A stretch of DNA of 20,337 bases. Origin: Promethearchaeota archaeon. Lineage in GTDB: Archaea > Asgardarchaeota > Lokiarchaeia > Sigynarchaeales > SOKP01. The stretch covers positions 1 through 20,337 of the forward strand of contig JAEOTV010000168.1 of assembly GCA_016839635.1 (NCBI GenBank), read 5' to 3'. The first letter of the stretch is position 1; each line of letters begins with the position of its first letter. This document shows, piece after piece, positions 15,768-20,337 of this stretch. The notes below the pieces were generated by a model. The model did no database searches. It saw nothing but the letters and a program-made list of their open reading frames with translations, and was not told the DNA's origin. Position numbers and translations under genes: made by a program.

Positions 15768-16877
15768 ATGAAGCAATTTAGAATCAACACGTATATTACA
15801 TTGAAATTAGAAAAAAATAAGACGAATATTTACATCAATGGAAATCGATACCTACAGTGTAAATATTTGCTTATCGTTAATCCTCAAAGAAATTCAATGC
15901 AATGGGAGATAAATTCTATCGATGAGGCATCTTATAGATTAAGAACCAACCTAGAGAATAACGAGAATGTCGTAAAATATAATATAGATCCTTCCCAAGA
16001 ATTTTGGGGTCATTGTTCGAACTTACAAGCTTGGTCTGAAAATAATTATGATACAAGGTTAATTCATTCTAATTTAGCTTTTCCACTGCTTAGAAAACTA
16101 CAGAAAGTAGGAGATAAAGTTGCACAAAAAGTATTTAAAGAAGAAATTGTAAAAAGATTGAGTGAAAAGAATGTCTTAGATTATTTAATAGAAGAGAACT
16201 ATATATCTTTTCTAAATCAAGAAGAAATATTTACTGGGTTACTTATCCCTGAAGAAGTGAATATGTTGATAGATGTCTCAAATAAAACTAAAGCGAAATA
16301 TATTCTTAGGCATCCATTGCTTAATAAAAAAAACAAATGTTCCTTTATATCAAAATCAAGACACGTAACCGGTCTTGAAATTAATCTTACAAATTACTGT
16401 GACACCATTCCTAAAGAAATCAGCAAATTGGAAAAATTGACCCATTTAAAAATCAATGTCGCGAACACAAAAATGATTAATTTCGGAAAGACGCTTAATA
16501 ATTTACTCAAGCTTAAAATCATAATAGAAGGAAAGACATTTATTCCTAATGAGTTTCTAACATTCCCAAAATTAGAAATTTTAGAAATTTATGGTAAAGT
16601 AAAAAAAGACGTCTGGAAAATATATTTTGAAGAAACACCTAATACAATAGGGCTCTTGACGAATCTGAAAAAGCTCTATATTTCAAATGTAAAATTGGAA
16701 AAAGTTCCTGACTCGTTTAATAACTTAAATAAATTAGAAATCTTATATCTCAAAAATACTAACTTGAAAATATTACCAGATTCTATAATGAACAAAAAAT
16801 CGTTGAAATTTGTTGATATATCTGAAAATAAAAGAATTAAACCAGAAAAGATTTCTCAAAAAATTAAAAAAAAATAA
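15768..16877 (+). CDS. Leucine-rich-repeat protein with Lokiarchaeal-type N-terminal domain
   Basis: 369 residues from ATG. Residues 1 to about 170 form a domain with the motifs LKLEKNKTNIYINGNRYLQC, a SIDEASYRL helix and FWGHCSNLQAW followed by ENNYDTRLIHSNLAFPLL and FKEEIVKRL. I recognise this combination as widespread, in many copies, in Lokiarchaeal genomes, always ahead of LRRs; its function is not known. From about 205 to 355 come leucine-rich repeats of the type LTNLKKLYISNVKLEKVPDSF and LNKLEILYLKNTNLKILPDSI, which usually form protein-binding solenoids. Early repeats are degenerate. No signal peptide or membrane helix, so probably cytoplasmic. The tail is basic. It ends 19 bases from the stop of the giant gene on the other strand. 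Confidence 0.88.
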   Translation: MKQFRINTYITLKLEKNKTNIYINGNRYLQCKYLLIVNPQRNSMQWEINSIDEASYRLRTNLENNENVVKYNIDPSQEFWGHCSNLQAWSENNYDTRLIHSNLAFPLLRKLQKVGDKVAQKVFKEEIVKRLSEKNVLDYLIEENYISFLNQEEIFTGLLIPEEVNMLIDVSNKTKAKYILRHPLLNKKNKCSFISKSRHVTGLEINLTNYCDTIPKEISKLEKLTHLKINVANTKMINFGKTLNNLLKLKIIIEGKTFIPNEFLTFPKLEILEIYGKVKKDVWKIYFEETPNTIGLLTNLKKLYISNVKLEKVPDSFNNLNKLEILYLKNTNLKILPDSIMNKKSLKFVDISENKRIKPEKISQKIKKK

Positions 16878-16896
16878 TATTTTAAATTATAAGAAA

Positions 16897-19800
16897 CTAT
16901 AAATTAAAATCGTCCCAAGGAACTGTTAAACCTTCACTTTTCATAAATTTAGTTATGTCTTCCAAAGCATCAGGATCAAATGCCCAGTAATCTTGACTAT
17001 TAAATACTACACATTTAACTTCCTTAATACCTAAAATCTTAGAAATGACCTTTGCATATAATGCTACTTGCGGTATGGCGTTTATAAAATTCTTTCCAGG
17101 TACGGCTCTACCAGTAACTGGGTTTCTAAGATAAGGCGTAAGGTCGGGTTTATAATCGCATACATAAAGTACGCCATCCTTGATCATAAGAAGATCAACA
17201 TGACCTGTTAAATAACCTTCCTTTATGGAGCCTGTCCATAAGGGACTCTCTATCGCTATTGTATGGCTGTTGTACTGATATCTCTTATGTTCGAAAAGAA
17301 TGCTCTCAAGAACCGCGCTATGGGATGGCCAATCAGTCTCCCAGTCTTTTGGATCAGTATAATGCTCTCCATGAGAAAGATCTACCAAACCTTTTAGAAA
17401 CTCGTCTCTATTACCGTCTATATGCTTACTTTTGAAGGCTTCAATAAACTTATACTTATGTTTATTAAAAGTACTACCCGATGTTGTGGGACCGACAAAT
17501 CGTCTACTATAAATTGATATTCTTGCAAATTGATTTCGTTTAACAAAGTCGGGGATTCTTGAGACAAAACCAAAATATTTCGACGCCCTTGGGTAATCTT
17601 TCAAGATTGAAGGAAAATTGGGGTTCTTTATAAAAGGGGACTGCACGCTGCTGTATTCCCGTCCACATTGAGGGCAACTATGCTTATTGTCTCTAATCTG
17701 AGAGTAAGAAGCCTTAAACGTACCATGTTTTGAACAATACCATTTAACCTTAATCGTAGATGATGGTCGAAGGTTTATTGTTCTTCTAGTGGTGCTTTCT
17801 TTAGAATTATAATACTCTGTGGCGAATTTACTTAATAATTTATTATACTCACCTTCGCTTGTTATAAGCTTTAATCCCGTCTTCTTAGCGATTTCTAGAT
17901 AGGAACCATACTCATGAGTTAAAGTCTCACCATAACAATATTTGCATACCCCTTTACGTCTGAACGTGTTCAAGGAAATATAATCATCATGCCCATTGGC
18001 ACATTTAATATGAACTTCTACTTTGTCAAAACTTTTCTTTCTCATTAGTTGATCAATAAAATCTATTTCTTTCGTCAGCAAGGTATAGCCCTTAGACATC
18101 ACAAGTTCTTTAGCATCTCCATAAAGCTTGACTTTTTTGAAAAGATATCTATAAGGATCTTCGACTTGTGTTAATATAGAATTTCCAGTATTAATAAATT
18201 CTTTTAGATAATTTTCAAGAAAATTCTTTAGCTTCATGTCCCCAGATCCTCCCTTAAAACCTCTTAAGTGTTGAATCTTTCCTTTAATTTCGTTAATAGC
18301 ATATAATTTTTTACCAGTGATTTCGTAATATTTTACTTGGTCTTCACATATCTCCCTTAACGTCTCTAGAATTTGAGTTTCGAGTTCATTGAGATTGTCA
18401 AGCAAAGAAGTTTTTCTATCCTTCAAGGCTTCTCGCCTTGCTAGTATTTCTTCTCTAGCTTCTTGTAGAGCATCATTCTTATTAGGATATTTTGTGTTAC
18501 CACTAAGTTGGGCTAGAGGTCTCACAACACCCATTGTGTTAGCACCCATCATAGTTGTATCTATATAACTTCTCATTTCGCGGTGATATTGTTGCATAGC
18601 TTCCGTATTCTCAAGCATCTCCTCGGTAAAGTAATTCTCGCCAATCTGTGCTTCGGTTAAAGTACTCGTCTCAGGGATAATTTCTTGTTGTACACGTTCT
18701 TGAGCTTGTTGTAATTTGGGATCAGAAACTTGAGAATCGGGAACGGTAATTGTAAGCTCGATTCTCTTTGCTTTTAGTAACTCGGTAAATGCGTCTTTCA
18801 TATTACCAGCAACTTCTAAAACGGTTCCAATGGACAACGCGGCTCCTCCGATTGCAGATCCTACACTACCGAACGTTCCTCCCACGAAAGCACCTGCAAA
18901 CATTAGGAGGGATGAGGCGGTTAAGGTAATCAATTCGTTTCTCGCTTCGCGATTTGCTTGGCTTTGTTGTTGTTCTTGATAGGTCTGTTGCGAACTTTGC
19001 TGCTGCTGTTGGCTGACGGTTTGCAAATTCAAAGAGATTTGAGTGTCTGTCGTACTACTTATTACGTTTGTGGTCCCAGAAAGAACTCCGAAGAAAGTTT
19101 CACGTCCAGATTCCGCCAATCCACTAAGCATAAGTTGGGCGGTCTCATCTAATCCCATTTCTTCTGCTGCACCACTTACTACGGATTCTATGAAGGGATC
19201 TACATATATTTCTTCTAGTGTCTCTATTACAGGCTGCATGATGGCATTGAGAACGTGTACGAGATTAGTGAACGCTGTAGATGCTGTGCCTTGTATCCAA
19301 GAGGTCATTTGACCTAGTTGATAACTAACTTTAGCCCATATACTGAACTTATCGCTAGATAAAAGTACTTTATCGGATACAGTACTAGCTATACTACCCC
19401 CTGTAAGGGCGCCTAATCCTAATGTTATAGCGCTATAGACCACGGTGCTGATAACGGTAACAAATGTTGTGTAGCATATTTCTGATAGTTTTTGCTGAGT
19501 TTCTTCAGCCAACGTGAATTGATATATGTATTCTAGGATGGATTGGTGAGCCGATTGCATGGTGGCGATTGAATTCGCCTTCTCTGTGGTGATATCGGCT
19601 CTTTCAACGGAAATATCCCTAAACTTCTCAATGTGAAATTCTAATATTACACATGCTTCATAGCCTTCTATATCTTTGTAGATATTATTCATATAGGAAA
19701 GATAACGGTCTAATAGGGTGGTAAAGCTTGAATCTAACTTAACTAATCCTGTGAACGGGTTATAGGTAAATTCTGGTACGCCTTCTCTCTGTTGAACTGT

Positions 19801-20337
19801 GCCGAAGAATGTGTCTAATGGAATAGGCTCTTGATTACCAAGGGAGTCGGCATAATAGGGTACCACGTTAACCACATCTGACATTAACATGCGGTTCTCA
19901 ACGATATCTTCGGGGATAAGTTGTATAATATTAGAACTACCATCATAAACCTTGTAAATATGATAATTCTCATCTTTCACGGCGTCATACTCTTCATGAT
20001 CTACGTAAATCGGATAGTCAAGGTAAAATTCAGGAGTGTTAATTGAATTAGAGTCAACAAATTGCAACGAGGGTCTAATTCCGACCATATACGGAATAAT
20101 ACGATCGAATGAATCGCTTTCGTCTTGAGTAGCTTTGTAAATCTCATCCTCTAAATACATAATGGAGTTTTTCATATAGTAAGCTCTAAGATCACGTGGT
20201 CGGCTAACTTTTAAACTATCCGAGAACACAGAAGATTCGACATCATCTAAATATGATTGGGAAATCTCCTCAACAACAAAGAAAGACGCAAACAAATCAT
20301 TGTCCCAGTCAGAATATTGTAAATAAGACCGAGATTG
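16897..20337 (-). CDS. Giant membrane/coiled-coil protein with two zinc-finger modules and a C-terminal PD-(D/E)XK nuclease (5' end outside window)
   Basis: At least 1146 residues; the frame is open to the window edge, so TTG at 20295 (residue 1 in this numbering) is probably not the start. The first 270 residues are of unknown type. Hydrophobic, Gly/Ala-rich segments lie at about 276-305 and 460-500, separated by a Q-rich stretch (near 430-450). Helical, charged, coiled-coil-like sequence spans about 510-740. Two zinc-binding modules follow: C765/H769 with C784/C787, and C854/H857 with C874/C877. The C-terminus is a RecB/Cas4-like nuclease: D1034 in GHVD, D1047 and K1049 in DYK, and the QxxxY motif (Q1076, Y1080). 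The gene is less AT-rich than its neighbours, which suggests transfer. A nuclease behind membrane-active and coiled segments suggests a virion-injected protein, a mobile-element protein or a large toxin; none is proven. Confidence 0.8.
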   Translation of the reverse strand, partial: QSRSYLQYSDWDNDLFASFFVVEEISQSYLDDVESSVFSDSLKVSRPRDLRAYYMKNSIMYLEDEIYKATQDESDSFDRIIPYMVGIRPSLQFVDSNSINTPEFYLDYPIYVDHEEYDAVKDENYHIYKVYDGSSNIIQLIPEDIVENRMLMSDVVNVVPYYADSLGNQEPIPLDTFFGTVQQREGVPEFTYNPFTGLVKLDSSFTTLLDRYLSYMNNIYKDIEGYEACVILEFHIEKFRDISVERADITTEKANSIATMQSAHQSILEYIYQFTLAEETQQKLSEICYTTFVTVISTVVYSAITLGLGALTGGSIASTVSDKVLLSSDKFSIWAKVSYQLGQMTSWIQGTASTAFTNLVHVLNAIMQPVIETLEEIYVDPFIESVVSGAAEEMGLDETAQLMLSGLAESGRETFFGVLSGTTNVISSTTDTQISLNLQTVSQQQQQSSQQTYQEQQQSQANREARNELITLTASSLLMFAGAFVGGTFGSVGSAIGGAALSIGTVLEVAGNMKDAFTELLKAKRIELTITVPDSQVSDPKLQQAQERVQQEIIPETSTLTEAQIGENYFTEEMLENTEAMQQYHREMRSYIDTTMMGANTMGVVRPLAQLSGNTKYPNKNDALQEAREEILARREALKDRKTSLLDNLNELETQILETLREICEDQVKYYEITGKKLYAINEIKGKIQHLRGFKGGSGDMKLKNFLENYLKEFINTGNSILTQVEDPYRYLFKKVKLYGDAKELVMSKGYTLLTKEIDFIDQLMRKKSFDKVEVHIKCANGHDDYISLNTFRRKGVCKYCYGETLTHEYGSYLEIAKKTGLKLITSEGEYNKLLSKFATEYYNSKESTTRRTINLRPSSTIKVKWYCSKHGTFKASYSQIRDNKHSCPQCGREYSSVQSPFIKNPNFPSILKDYPRASKYFGFVSRIPDFVKRNQFARISIYSRRFVGPTTSGSTFNKHKYKFIEAFKSKHIDGNRDEFLKGLVDLSHGEHYTDPKDWETDWPSHSAVLESILFEHKRYQYNSHTIAIESPLWTGSIKEGYLTGHVDLLMIKDGVLYVCDYKPDLTPYLRNPVTGRAVPGKNFINAIPQVALYAKVISKILGIKEVKCVVFNSQDYWAFDPDALEDITKFMKSEGLTVPWDDFNL

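Noticed and set aside
18958..19025. CAA/CAG-rich stretch as a tandem repeat or CRISPR
   Set aside because: It is an irregular glutamine-rich coding stretch; there are no regular repeats with spacers anywhere in the window.
18958..19312. Plus-strand ORFs opposite the giant gene
   Set aside because: They mirror the Q-rich and glycine-rich codons of the minus-strand gene, lack a ribosome site and show no recognisable protein features.

Overview
The window is AT-rich archaeal DNA, most likely from an Asgard archaeon of the Lokiarchaeia type. Four things point there. A leucine-rich-repeat protein (15768-16877) carries an N-terminal domain I recognise as common in Lokiarchaeal LRR proteins. A peroxiredoxin-like gene has an in-frame UGA exactly at its redox-active cysteine, and selenoproteins are known from Lokiarchaeota. 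TATA-like boxes close to start codons and several TTG starts are archaeal habits. The left-handed beta-helix membrane proteins and the PaaK-like enzyme lie among archaeal housekeeping genes. No database search was possible, so the taxonomic call is inference.

Layout. At the left edge is the 3' end of an unrecognised plus-strand gene (1-162). On the minus strand follow a 585-residue membrane protein with two beta-helix halves (159-1916) and a zinc-type medium-chain alcohol dehydrogenase (1994-3004). Two plus-strand genes come next: a DUF6512-like membrane protein (3220-3768) and a divergent PaaK-like adenylate-forming enzyme (from TTG 3827 to 5467). A small minus-strand DUF1761-like membrane protein (5526-5927) is divergent from a probable selenocysteine peroxiredoxin (6045-6521), which is followed by a perfect 9-bp hairpin stem as candidate SECIS.

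From 11606 down to 6648 runs a probable six-gene minus-strand cluster: beta-helix N-half, beta-helix C-half, a second C-half paralogue, a nitrilase-superfamily amidohydrolase, UV damage endonuclease UvsE, and an FMN split-barrel protein. Upstream on the same strand is a DUF1295 membrane protein (11744-12571). A roughly 440-base gene-free divergent region leads to a monomeric adenosylcobalamin-dependent ribonucleotide reductase with an ATP-cone (13014-15254).

A roughly 510-base gene-free region after the reductase is richer in G+C than other spacers and holds a series of hairpins whose wobble pairs favour the plus strand; it is a candidate structured RNA. It is followed by the LRR gene. At the right edge is a very large minus-strand gene (16897 to beyond 20337), less AT-rich than its neighbours. 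It has hydrophobic glycine/alanine-rich segments, a Q-rich stretch, coiled-coil-like helices, two zinc-finger-like modules and a C-terminal RecB/Cas4-like PD-(D/E)XK nuclease. It looks like a mobile-element, virus or toxin-delivery protein.

The most notable points are the selenoprotein with its 3' hairpin, the split versus fused beta-helix membrane proteins, the unknown structured RNA, and the giant membrane/zinc-finger/nuclease fusion.
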